A program made the position numbers and the translations under genes. The notes below the pieces were generated by a model. It was given only the letters and a program-made list of their open reading frames with translations, was not told the DNA's origin and searched no databases. 34,578 nt of DNA, taken from Rhodococcus sp. IEGM 1381. Its GTDB lineage: Bacteria > Actinomycetota > Actinomycetes > Mycobacteriales > Mycobacteriaceae. The number at the start of each line of letters is the position of its first letter. Positions within the stretch are counted from its first letter, which is position 1. Where the stretch lies: contig NZ_JASHKQ010000025.1 of assembly GCF_030056795.1 (NCBI RefSeq), positions 1-34,578 of the forward strand, given 5' to 3'. Of the stretch, positions 1 to 7,084 are shown piece by piece.

Positions 1-192
1 TGAACGCGCCCACCATGGCCGCGTAACCACTGTCCACTTTCCGGGGTGAACCTCACAGTGCGTCCGTGCGCTTTTCGCGGTGTATGTCATCACGCAGCGC
101 ACGTTCAGATCGTCACGCCGTCTCTCAGACACCGGTACGCCGTCTTTATACAACCTCGACACACACAATCCGACGTGCACCGGACCACCGTC

Positions 193-213
193 GATCTGAT
201 CTGCAATCAGATC
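193..213. repeat. 8-bp inverted repeat at the end of the HEPN-like gene
   Basis: GATCTGAT and ATCAGATC flank the 5-nt loop CTGCA. The repeat overlaps the stop codon of the minus-strand gene that ends at 212. There is no T-tract on the minus strand, so a terminator role is only possible. Nothing else recognisable lies in 1-192. Confidence 0.3.
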
Positions 214-1054
214 ATGTCCGCGATTGCAGCCTCAGAGCAACGTCATTGATTATGAGCTGCGCTACTTCCAGGCACTCGAAGCACAAGTCTTGCACCTTCG
301 CGAGTTGTCGGTACTCCAGGATTGGCTCGAACCTTCCGCGCTTCTCCGCCACGGGCTTCGTGACGTCCAGCTCGTGGGCAATCTGATTTCGCGCCCGAAA
401 CGCACGCTCTAGCAATGTCCAACTCTGCTGGTTTTTGTTTGGGCTAATCCGCTTCCTCAGCTGCGGATCGATTACACCCATCGCCCCTGCCAACTCTTGA
501 ACCCGCTCTGCGGACTGCGCGCTTGCTGCAGTTAAGGATCGAATCCACTCGGAAACGACCATGTCTCGAGGTGAAGAACCCTTGTTCAGGAGCAGCCTGA
601 CCAACGCCGACGGGTCGACCTGGCCGTTTGATCCAGTGACGTTCGCTTCTGCGAAAGACTGCAGCTTCTCGCTTGAGTGTGGATCGAACGATACGAGCGA
701 CGGTAGTGAGTTAGCAACCAATCGCTTGAGCGAGGAATCGACACCTGCACCCGAAAATAGAAGCGCTGCCCGGAGCCCATCCTGAGCCGACGCCGTCATC
801 CTTCCCTGTGGAGCTTTTCCCTCAGCAGCCTTTTCCATTGCGTTGATCATCTTCGCCCAACGCAGAGCACTGCGTGCGCTCGTCGTCGCCGCCGTCAGCG
901 CGTTCGACGCTTCTGTACATTCGCTTGGCATTTCAGACAGAGGAAGCACGCTCGGCGAAGGGATCTCTTCGTCCAGAAACTGTCTTGCCACAACATCCCG
1001 ATAATTGAACGCTTCTACTTCTCTGGCGATCGACACTCGCTGATCCAAGCACAC
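212..1054 (-). CDS. Hypothetical protein with HEPN-like C-terminal domain
   Basis: This encodes a 280-residue, mostly helical soluble protein. Near the C-terminus, residues 222-227 read RNQIAH inside the stretch ERAFRARNQIAHELD. That fits the Rx4-6H signature of HEPN domains, in particular those of the RiboL-PSP/MAE_28990 type. Many HEPN proteins are metal-independent RNases or nucleotide-binding partners in toxin-antitoxin, CRISPR and phage-defence systems. The Arg, polar residue and His are all present, so the motif is not visibly degenerate. The rest of the protein I do not recognise. The start is a GTG at 1054, the most upstream start in the frame, and no clear Shine-Dalgarno precedes it; the ATG at residue 42 is an alternative. 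No MNT antitoxin or other obvious partner lies next to it. The gene sits in the accessory segment with the integrase. The gene is likely real; the function is inferred from one motif. Confidence 0.7.
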   Translation of the reverse strand: MCLDQRVSIAREVEAFNYRDVVARQFLDEEIPSPSVLPLSEMPSECTEASNALTAATTSARSALRWAKMINAMEKAAEGKAPQGRMTASAQDGLRAALLFSGAGVDSSLKRLVANSLPSLVSFDPHSSEKLQSFAEANVTGSNGQVDPSALVRLLLNKGSSPRDMVVSEWIRSLTAASAQSAERVQELAGAMGVIDPQLRKRISPNKNQQSWTLLERAFRARNQIAHELDVTKPVAEKRGRFEPILEYRQLAKVQDLCFECLEVAQLIINDVALRLQSRT

Positions 1055-1118
1055 AATCAGAAGCTGGCGCGTCTACCACTCAGCCCGTCATCCTCAAGAC
1101 AGGCGACGGGCTGGGCGG

Positions 1119-1379
1119 CTACGCGTTGACTGGTTCGACCCAGTGCTGCGCAAGTCCTCGGTTGTAGTTCATCCCGGCCTTGGTGCGAGCCTCGGCAATG
1201 CTCAGGTTGTGCCACATCGTGGAGTTGCCGAATCGCCGACGTTCCCGCCCATTGGTCACCCACACACACCACTGGTGCCAGCGAGAGTCGTTTTCCTTAC
1301 ATGGAGCTGCGACTTGAGGCAGGGTCCAGCTACGCGTTCGCCATTGTTCCCGACACCGTCGAGGACAGCACGTCGACAT
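1119..1379 (-). CDS. Uncertain small ORF, C-terminal half protein-like
   Basis: The last 55 or so codons encode a Trp/Asn-rich sequence containing WHQWCVWVTNGRERRRF and AEARTKAGMNYNRGLAQHW, which looks more like real protein than antisense noise. The first 30 residues do not look natural, and I see no good ribosome site, so the true start is unknown. It may be a remnant of a longer phage or plasmid gene. It overlaps the other uncertain ORF at 1301-1468 antisense, so at most one of the two is likely to be functional. No function can be assigned. Confidence 0.25.
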   Translation of the reverse strand: MSTCCPRRCREQWRTRSWTLPQVAAPCKENDSRWHQWCVWVTNGRERRRFGNSTMWHNLSIAEARTKAGMNYNRGLAQHWVEPVNA

Positions 1380-1468
1380 TTGGATCTAACGCGGCTCAAT
1401 GGAGCTACTTCGAGGAATGGTTGCAACGCAAACGGGGACTTCAGTTTTCCGAACTCTCCAATCAGTAG
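1301..1468 (+). CDS. Uncertain 55-aa ORF
   Basis: This is an ATG-initiated 55-codon frame with a plausible acidic then basic composition. It begins MELRLEAGSSYAFAIVPDT and ends with an aromatic, charged helix-like stretch (YFEEWLQRKRGLQ). No Shine-Dalgarno is visible before 1301, and the frame stays open upstream with sequence that looks unnatural. It could be a small accessory protein or the 3' remnant of a longer gene. Apart from this and the antisense candidate, the stretch 1055-1542 holds nothing I can support. Confidence 0.25.
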   Translation: MELRLEAGSSYAFAIVPDTVEDSTSTFGSNAAQWSYFEEWLQRKRGLQFSELSNQ

Positions 1469-1542
1469 GAACCATCCCCGTGTCGGGCCCTGCACTTCGG
1501 TGTGGGGCCTGACTTGTATCTCCGTCCAGAAAGGCGAATCTC

Positions 1543-2910
1543 ATGGCAGGCTCGATCTACAAGCGTTGCGGCTGTACAGAAGTCGACCCCCGCACCGGCG
1601 AGCGCAAGCAGCGAGGCTCGACGTGCCCGGACCTCAAACGACCTGATGGCGCATGGAACCCCAAGCACGGCAAGTGGGGCTTCACCGTTGGCTACTTCGG
1701 CCCAGGTGGTGTACGTAAGCAGAAGGCACGCAACGGCTTTGCAACGAAGGGAGCTGCGCAGGCCGCCCTCGACGAGTTTCGTGCGCGTGCGTCCAAGGGG
1801 CAGGTCGTCAACGATCAGCTCACCGTCGCGGACTATCTGCGCGAGTGGATCAAGGCTAAGTCCGACATCAAGGCGAACACGGCTGCGCACTACGCCCGCT
1901 ACATCGAGAAGGTCTGGATACCTGCGATCGGACACGTCCGCCTCAACGATCTTCGGGTTGGCCATGTCGCCGCAGTGTTCGATGACATCAACGACCGCAA
2001 CGAACGGGTCGCCAGAGGCGCTGTACTCGGCCGTCGCACGACTGGCGCTGCGTCACAACAGCGAATGCGCGCGGTGCTGCGTTCAGCCCTCTCGGACGCG
2101 ATGAGGGAGGGTCTCGTCAGTGCGAACGTCGCCGCACTCGTGAAGATGCCCAGCGGGAAGCGACCGAAGGCGAAGGTGTGGACCGAAGAACGCGAGCAGG
2201 TCTGGCGTGCAGAAGTCGAGGCACTGCTGATGAAGGGTCGCTCCGTCAAGCGCGCCCGCCTCCTCGCCACGAAGCCTTCGCCCGTCATGGTTTGGACACC
2301 TGCACAACTGGGCGCATTTCTCGACGCCGCATCGGAGCATCGGCTGTACGCGCTCTGGCATCTGCTGTCGCATCGCGGGCCACGTCGAGGTGAGTCGATC
2401 GGTCTCGAATGGCCGGACATCGACCTGAACGCCGGAACCGCGACCATCGAACGTCAGCGCATCTCCGTGATTGGGAAGGTCATCGAGGACACCCCGAAGT
2501 CTGATGCCGGCGGTCGAGTCGTGGCATTGGACCGCGGGTGCATCGACGTTCTGCGAGCGCACCGGGTCCAGCAGCGCAAGGATCGGCTGGTGTGGGGTGA
2601 AGCATGGGTCGACTCGGGCAAGGTGTTCACGCGTGAGGACGGTTCGGCCCTCGACCCTGAGTGGGTGTCCGACGAGTTCATCCGACTGTGCATCGACGCC
2701 GACCTACCGCACATCCGTCTGCACGACCTCTGACACGGCGCAGCGTCGCTCATGCTCGCAGCCAACGTCGACATGAAAGTGGTCCAGGAAACGCTCGGCC
2801 ACGCGAACCTCGCGACGACGGCGAACACCTACACATCGGTCTACCCCGACGTTGCCCTTGCAGCAGCAGAGGCGGCGTCAGCGATCGTCCCGCGTCGTGC
2901 ACGTTCGTAG
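1543..2910 (+). pseudogene. Tyrosine recombinase/integrase, interrupted by TGA at the catalytic HxxR arginine
   Basis: This is a phage- or ICE-type site-specific integrase of 455 codons plus stop. An AGGCGA ribosome site lies just before the ATG at 1543. The N-terminus carries a Cys-containing segment (RCGC, then STC) and an arm-binding-like region. A SAM-like core-binding domain follows at about residues 88-200. The catalytic domain shows the first arginine in SHRGPRRGESIGLEW. At 2731-2733 the frame reads HIRLHDL, TGA, HGAASL, so the stop replaces the arginine of the HxxR motif. Beyond the stop the frame stays intact to the TAG at 2908-2910, with HGAASLMLAANVDMK, the ETLGH box and the nucleophile region TTANTYTSVYPD. 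A single CGA to TGA transition explains this. The 396-residue product would lack HxxR Arg, the LGH box and the Tyr, so it should be inactive. A sequencing error is possible. The gene points toward the tRNA-Thr and is probably the integrase of the neighbouring island. Confidence 0.9.
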
Positions 2911-2979
2911 CTTCACTCGCTGGCACGCAACCACAGTTCCAGTCTGAGGATTTCAAGCGCCGCGACGACTCGCGGACGG

Positions 2980-3240
2980 TCAGGGTCGTAACCTGCTTCG
3001 ACCCACACCGCCAGCTCGATCTCGTCCATGCTCGATTAGGCGCAATGGTTCGGCGGTTGGTTCCGTTTCAGCTTCCCGCGCCCTGAGCTGCAGCGCAATC
3101 TTGGGGCGCATGACCACCGCACAGATATACGCAATTTCGCGCAGACGATTCAGGTCGACTTTGCTTGCAGTGCGCGACGCCAGAACCAGAACCAGGCAGA
3201 TCGCCAACTGCGAGGCGGGATAGATCAAAACCCACGTCAT
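2980..3240 (-). CDS. Small membrane-anchored hypothetical protein
   Basis: This encodes 86 residues. The N-terminus is a single hydrophobic segment (residues 3-21, WVLIYPASQLAICLVLVLA). A charged tail follows (RTASKVDLNRLREIAYI, then an Arg/Glu-rich end). A good AGGAGTG ribosome site lies 5 nt before the ATG at 3240, which supports a real gene. The likely topology is N-out/C-in with a small cytoplasmic domain. I recognise no family. It lies between the broken integrase and another small one-pass membrane protein, both on the minus strand, and may be accessory cargo of the island. Confidence 0.55.
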   Translation of the reverse strand: MTWVLIYPASQLAICLVLVLASRTASKVDLNRLREIAYICAVVMRPKIALQLRAREAETEPTAEPLRLIEHGRDRAGGVGRSRLRP

Positions 3241-3404
3241 GGGTCACTCCTAAAACATAAGGGTAGCCACGAAAGTCGATACCAAAGAGCATCGACCCAA
3301 AGTCCAGTTCGTCCGTGAGGGGCCGTCTGTACTTAGCGGACTACTTATCCATCAACCTCCGTGTGTGATGAACCCTTGGTCGGGAGTAACCACTTCACTG
3401 TAGC

Positions 3405-3929
3405 TCAGATCGGTTCTTGCAGGTCGCGTATACCTAGGTCAGCGCGAGCCGCCTTGAAGAACCTCTGTCGTTTGGCTTCAACATTCGAGCCGGTGGATGG
3501 GGGCATCGCATCGCGAACCTCTGGAGGAGCAAGAAGCATCACCGTTTCCATCGCTGAGATGACCGCCTCGCTGTAACGCTGAGCTTCACCCGCGGCCCGT
3601 GCTGCCTCGGTACGGACTTCTACTGCGTTTCGAAGTGCTGCCCCATCTGAGGGATCGGGCTCTGGCAGAGCGGCTGACTCCGCGATTGCGGCGTCAGCTT
3701 CGCGTCTTGCGTAGTCCAGATTCGACCAGTTAGACATCAATGACGCGTACGCCTCCCTCCGCACGTCAAGGAACCGTGTGGCGGTCTCGCGATCGTACGT
3801 TTCACGCCTGACCTTCTCGTCCTCCTTGTGCTGAACCTCTAGCAACCGTCTGCTGCTCCGCGCTTGTAGAATTGCTCCGCCGAACCCACCTGCAAGCGCG
3901 GCAACAGCACCGATGAGCACTTCCCACAT
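3405..3929 (-). CDS. One-pass membrane protein with coiled-coil region
   Basis: This encodes 174 residues. Residues 1-22 form a membrane segment (MWEVLIGAVAALAGGFGGAI). A long, highly charged, probably coiled-coil stretch follows (ARSSRRLLEVQHKEDEKVRRE, then RRETYDRETATRFLDVRREAYASL) and continues through an Ala/Glu-rich helical region. Small proteins of this layout are common in actinobacterial accessory regions and are usually annotated as hypothetical. The ATG start at 3929 is the natural one because it places the membrane segment at the N-terminus. No enzymatic motif is visible, and I do not assign a function. Confidence 0.65.
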   Translation of the reverse strand: MWEVLIGAVAALAGGFGGAILQARSSRRLLEVQHKEDEKVRRETYDRETATRFLDVRREAYASLMSNWSNLDYARREADAAIAESAALPEPDPSDGAALRNAVEVRTEAARAAGEAQRYSEAVISAMETVMLLAPPEVRDAMPPSTGSNVEAKRQRFFKAARADLGIRDLQEPI

Positions 3930-4071
3930 GTGCGCCTCCCGCGATTAGCGTATCCACACCGCCCGACAATTCGCGTGCATACGTCACGTACGGTGCGATC
4001 GTTCAGTCGACGCGCGAGGGGCTCTCAGCGACCGATCTCAGCGGGTTTCGATCGCTCTTACGATCGCTGCC

Positions 4072-4284
4072 ATGCCAGCGCCCATGGGACATCACCGCAA
4101 CTGCTCACATGACAGATCACAGATGGCGATGAGACGATGCCGAGCCAAGCGGGCTTCGATGCCAACTCGCCCAGCCAAAGAGAAACGCTGCGAGGCGTGT
4201 GGGTGGACCAAATCGGTCGACAGCTTCGAACTGCCGAGCGATCTCTGCCTACGGTGCACCGGATCGAACGTTGACACAACGTGA
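4072..4284 (+). CDS. Possible small zinc-ribbon protein
   Basis: The frame encodes up to 70 residues. The C-terminal half, CEACGWTKSVDSFELPSD then LCLRC, places two CxxC pairs about 18 residues apart, the layout of a treble-clef or zinc-ribbon knuckle. The N-terminal part is Arg-rich, and a later ATG (4123 or 4129) could be the true start; none has a strong ribosome site. Short Cys4 proteins like this occur in phages and mobile islands, often beside HNH nucleases, but no such partner is seen. The gene lies between the island genes and the tRNA-Thr terminator. Confidence 0.4.
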   Translation: MPAPMGHHRNCSHDRSQMAMRRCRAKRASMPTRPAKEKRCEACGWTKSVDSFELPSDLCLRCTGSNVDTT

Positions 4285-4310
4285 TCACACAGCGCGTTCG
4301 TGCGCACATC

Positions 4311-4346
4311 AAAAAAGACCCCCGACATGCTGTTGCATGTCAGGGG
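4311..4346 (-). terminator. Rho-independent terminator of tRNA-Thr
   Basis: Read on the minus strand, a 12-bp stem with one C:A mismatch (arms 4335-4346 and 4319-4330, loop 4331-4334) is followed after two bases by a run of six T (4311-4316). It begins about 9 nt past the tRNA 3' end. Confidence 0.85.
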
Positions 4347-4354
4347 CCTGCTGG

Positions 4355-4430
4355 TGGAGCCGCCTAAGAGAATCGAACTCTTGACCTTTTCATTACGAGT
4401 GAAATGCTCTACCGACTGAGCTAAGGCGGC
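4355..4430 (-). tRNA. tRNA-Thr (anticodon CGT)
   Basis: The reverse strand folds as a cloverleaf. The acceptor stem is GCCGCCT paired with AGGCGGC. The D stem is GCTC/GAGC, and the anticodon stem TTTCA/TGAAA closes the loop CTCGTAA. The T stem AAGAG/CTCTT has the loop TTCGATT. The anticodon CGT reads threonine ACG codons. The discriminator is T, and CCA is encoded (plus-strand TGG at 4355-4357). Its 3' end faces the accessory segment, the usual arrangement for integration into a tRNA gene. I did not find a second copy of the 3' end in this window. Confidence 0.95.
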
Positions 4431-4496
4431 GTGCCTTTCGGCGTTGGTGAGTCTAACGGAGCATCACGTCGAAACGAAAATCGCCTCCCCTCGCGA

Positions 4497-5192
4497 TCAG
4501 CCGGCAAGGCCGAGTCCTTCTGCCGGCCCGCTGAGGATCGACTTGACGTGCCTGGTCAGGTCGTCGGCGAGCACTTCGGTCTCGCCCGCTTCGATAGCGT
4601 CGAGAATCTGGCGCGCCACATCGAGTGGGTCGTTCTTCGGCACGTCGAGTTCGGCGATCATGTCGGTGTCGGTATACCCCAGATGAACTCCGACGACCAG
4701 CGTCCCCTGCGGGGCCAGCTCGAGCCGCAGCGAGTTGGTCGCCGACCAGATCGCCGCCTTCGATGCCCCGTACGCCCCCGCACCGCCCAGCCACGACAGC
4801 ACCGAGTGGATGTCGATCAGTGCTCCGCCGCCGTTCGCTTTCAGGATCGGCGCGAACTCCTGCGCAATCCGCAACGCACCGAACACGTTGGTCTCGAACA
4901 CCGCGCGAACGTCCTCGATCGACGTCGTCAGCAACGGTGTCGTACCGGGTGCCCCGGCATTGTTGAACACGATGGACACATCGGATGCGGTATCACCAAG
5001 GGCAGCAACCGAATCCGCGTCGGTGACGTCGAGTGCTACCGGAAAGATGCGAGGATCCGAGTCCTCGCGCGGGTTCCGTGCAGTCGCGTACACCTTCACT
5101 GCCCCACGCTCGAGCAATGCATCGACCGTCGCCTTTCCCAGACCGCGCTGACCGCCGGTCACCAACACTGTTGCTCCTTCAATCGACACCAT
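4497..5192 (-). CDS. SDR-family NAD(P)-dependent oxidoreductase
   Basis: This is a 231-residue classical short-chain dehydrogenase/reductase, cytosolic, with substrate unknown. It has the cofactor motif TGGQRGLG (12-19), NNAG (77-80), a catalytic serine in IHSVLSW (about 130) and YGASK (Y141, K145). The Arg-containing loop after the first beta strand (TARN, 37-40) suggests NADP preference. The ATG at 5192 was chosen because AGGTGA lies just upstream and the protein then begins MVSIEGATVLVTGG, right at the first beta strand. The frame is open further upstream, but that extension covers the promoter. The gene is divergent from a CGNR-type regulator across 88 nt with overlapping promoters, so the regulator may control it. 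The C-terminus (residues after 205) is somewhat short. Confidence 0.9.
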   Translation of the reverse strand: MVSIEGATVLVTGGQRGLGKATVDALLERGAVKVYATARNPREDSDPRIFPVALDVTDADSVAALGDTASDVSIVFNNAGAPGTTPLLTTSIEDVRAVFETNVFGALRIAQEFAPILKANGGGALIDIHSVLSWLGGAGAYGASKAAIWSATNSLRLELAPQGTLVVGVHLGYTDTDMIAELDVPKNDPLDVARQILDAIEAGETEVLADDLTRHVKSILSGPAEGLGLAG

Positions 5193-5238
5193 GGCCGTCA
5201 CCTTTCGAGACAGAGGTAAAATGCATTTGATTCTGTCA

Positions 5239-5267
5239 TTGATAGTTGACCGGTGCGACATAGTCAA
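5239..5267 (-). promoter_or_regulatory. Predicted sigma-A promoter of the SDR gene
   Basis: On the minus strand, the -35 box TTGACT (5267-5262) is separated by 17 bp from the -10 box TATCAA (5244-5239). The predicted start is near 5232, giving a leader of about 40 nt that contains the AGGTGA ribosome site. It is interleaved with the opposite promoter at 5246-5274. Confidence 0.6.
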
Positions 5268-5274
5268 ATACTGT
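5246..5274 (+). promoter_or_regulatory. Predicted sigma-A promoter of the CGNR gene, leaderless
   Basis: The -35 box TTGACC (5246-5251), a 17-bp spacer and the -10 box TACTGT (5269-5274) put +1 at 5281, exactly the A of the ATG. No Shine-Dalgarno is present. A leaderless mRNA, common in actinobacteria, fits both facts. Confidence 0.55.
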
Positions 5275-5280
5275 TCACTT

Positions 5281-5799
5281 ATGTCACAGTCGGCGACAGA
5301 GCGCTTTCACCTCGCACCGGCACCCGACGGCCTGCAGGTGGTTCAGAATCTGTTGAACACGCGAGCTATCGACGTGTACGGACTCCCCGACCTCATCGCC
5401 GACGGGAATGCAGCGTCCACGACCTGGGGAATGCCGCTCTCGGACGACGATGCAGCCACGCTGCGGGCCTTGCGATCCGATGTGGAAGCGGCCATTGCAG
5501 GCGAAATGGCTGCGCGCCCGGCCGTCCGAGTCGAGCTCGTACCGGACGTCGATGGAACGGTACGACTGTCACCGACCGGCACTGGGGCCGACTACATTGC
5601 GTCTCGGATCTGGTCCGAAGTGCTTCTCGCACAACGGTCCGACACGTGGCGTCGACTCAAGCGATGCAAGAACGAGTTGTGCGGATCTGCCTTCTACGAC
5701 CGCTCCCGCAACAACAGTGGCGTCTGGCACGACGTCAAGACCTGCGGCAACGTTGCCAATCTTCGGGCTTCGCGGGCACGGAAAAGAGCGAAGGACTAA
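5281..5799 (+). CDS. CGNR zinc-finger (ABATE-type) putative regulator
   Basis: This encodes 172 residues. The N-terminal two thirds match the stress-induced ABATE-type domain in layout, with an early HLAPAPDGLQVVQNLLNTR helix and a central SDDDAATLRALRSDVEAAI stretch. The C-terminus is a CGNR-like zinc finger: CKNELCGSAFYDRSRNNS then GVWHDVKTCGN. Proteins of this family are thought to be DNA-binding regulators. Two deviations are visible: the third Cys of the usual WCSM segment is His (WHD), so zinc would be held by C, C, H, C, and the name motif CGNR reads CGNV. The start at 5281 fits the predicted leaderless promoter. It is divergent from the SDR gene, a common arrangement for a local regulator. 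Its stop overlaps the holB stop by 3 nt, tail to tail. Confidence 0.85.
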   Translation: MSQSATERFHLAPAPDGLQVVQNLLNTRAIDVYGLPDLIADGNAASTTWGMPLSDDDAATLRALRSDVEAAIAGEMAARPAVRVELVPDVDGTVRLSPTGTGADYIASRIWSEVLLAQRSDTWRRLKRCKNELCGSAFYDRSRNNSGVWHDVKTCGNVANLRASRARKRAKD

Positions 5800-6983
5800 C
5801 GCAGCACGTCGCCCAGAGTCGCCACCATCGCATAGATCGCGAATTTCGGTTTCGCGTTGACCGCCAACGACTCTCGACATTCGAGGATCGCCTCGATGCT
5901 CTTCAGTAATGCCTCGGGCGATACAGCCTTCGCCATGCGCTCGACTTGCTCGGCCATGTCGGGATGCGTTGCAGTGGCGGTCGATCCGTACGAGCGAGCG
6001 AGCGCGTCTCGGTACAGGCCCACGAGATCCATCAACGCCCGGTCCAACGAATCACGCCCGGTTCTGGTGGCCCGAGACTTCTGCCGCTTCTCGAGGTCCT
6101 TGAGCACACCGGCAGACCCGCGCAATGCGCCCGCCGCACCCTTGCCGGTTCCGCCCGCGCCCAGAGCCGTACGAAGCTCCTCGGTCTCGGCCTCGTCGCG
6201 GGAGGCACTCATCTCCTTGGCCTCGTCCTCGGCGGCCTTCACCAGTTCCTCTGCCGCGAGGTAGGCCTGATTGGGCCGGGCTGCGGCCGATGCCAGAGCC
6301 AGTGCCCGTTTGCGCCGCGCTCGCGCGTCCTCGTCGGTGGCGAGGCGACGCGCCCTGCCGACGTGCCCGCCGCTGATCGATGCGGCCCACTCCGCCGTCT
6401 CCGGATCGAGCTTGTCACGGGTCTGCAGCACCTGAGCAATTGCCGGCACCGTGGGCGTCACCAGTGAGACATGACGGCATCGGGAGCGCAAGGTCACCGA
6501 GATGTCCTGCGGATCGACCGACGGAGCGCACAACAGGAACACCGTCCGCGCCGGCGGCTCCTCGACCACCTTGAGCAACACGTTTCCGGCACCTTCGGTG
6601 AGACGGTCGGCGTCCTCCACCACGACCACCTGCCACAGACCTGTGCTCGGCCGCCGTGAGGCGATGGAGACGATGTCGCGCATCTCCTTGGTGCTGATGC
6701 TCAAACCCTCGGGTACGACGCGTCGCACATCGCCGTGAGTGCCGGCCATGGTCGTCGAACACGCCTGACAATGCCCGCACCCGGGAACACCCTCGGTAGT
6801 GCACTGCAACGCCGCAGCGAAGCACAGGGCAGCGATGGAGCGGCCGGACCCGGGAGGGCCGGTGAAGAGCCACGAATGCGTCATCGCCGACGAGTCGACG
6901 CCCGTACGGGCAGCCACCGAAGCGGCCGTCAGATCGGCCTCGACATCTTCCTGACCGACCAATCGATCGAACACACCCGCCAT
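5796..6983 (-). CDS. holB: DNA polymerase III delta-prime subunit
   Basis: This is a 395-residue clamp-loader subunit of the AAA+ class. It acts with tau/gamma and delta to load the beta sliding clamp during replication. The sequence shows the N-terminal VFDRLVGQ entry and a P-loop-like GPPGSGRS (42-49) with Arg in place of the catalytic Lys, as expected for a non-hydrolysing delta-prime. Four cysteines (61, 69, 72, 75) form the zinc module. The Walker-B-like stretch VVVEDADRL, the sensor region VVEEPPARTVFLL and the SRC motif (LRSRCRHVSL), which supplies the arginine finger, follow. The ATG at 6983 begins MAGVFDRLVGQ, the family start; the ten extra upstream codons are unlikely. Orthologous to Rv3644c by position. 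Rv3645, an adenylate cyclase between holB and topA in M. tuberculosis, has no counterpart here. A small hairpin lies just upstream of the start. Confidence 0.92.
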   Translation of the reverse strand: MAGVFDRLVGQEDVEADLTAASVAARTGVDSSAMTHSWLFTGPPGSGRSIAALCFAAALQCTTEGVPGCGHCQACSTTMAGTHGDVRRVVPEGLSISTKEMRDIVSIASRRPSTGLWQVVVVEDADRLTEGAGNVLLKVVEEPPARTVFLLCAPSVDPQDISVTLRSRCRHVSLVTPTVPAIAQVLQTRDKLDPETAEWAASISGGHVGRARRLATDEDARARRKRALALASAAARPNQAYLAAEELVKAAEDEAKEMSASRDEAETEELRTALGAGGTGKGAAGALRGSAGVLKDLEKRQKSRATRTGRDSLDRALMDLVGLYRDALARSYGSTATATHPDMAEQVERMAKAVSPEALLKSIEAILECRESLAVNAKPKFAIYAMVATLGDVLR

Positions 6984-6986
6984 ACA

Positions 6987-7005
6987 CGCAACCTTAGTGG
7001 TTGCG
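6987..7005 (-). promoter_or_regulatory. Hairpin covering the holB ribosome site
   Basis: CGCAACC and GGTTGCG form a 7-bp perfect stem with a 5-nt loop, ending 4 nt before the holB ATG. The weak AAGG ribosome site falls in the loop and 3' arm. It could dampen holB translation or end topA read-through; neither is shown. Confidence 0.3.
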
Positions 7006-7084
7006 CCCGACAACCCGAACCCGCGAACTCGCAGTTACGGCGACTCTCGGCCGTCTTTCCGTCCACAACTTCGAGCTCGACGGA

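Noticed and set aside
2731..2733. TGA read as selenocysteine or programmed read-through in the integrase
   Set aside because: The lost residue is the catalytic Arg of HxxR, so insertion of Sec or Trp would not restore function, and no SECIS-like hairpin was evident.
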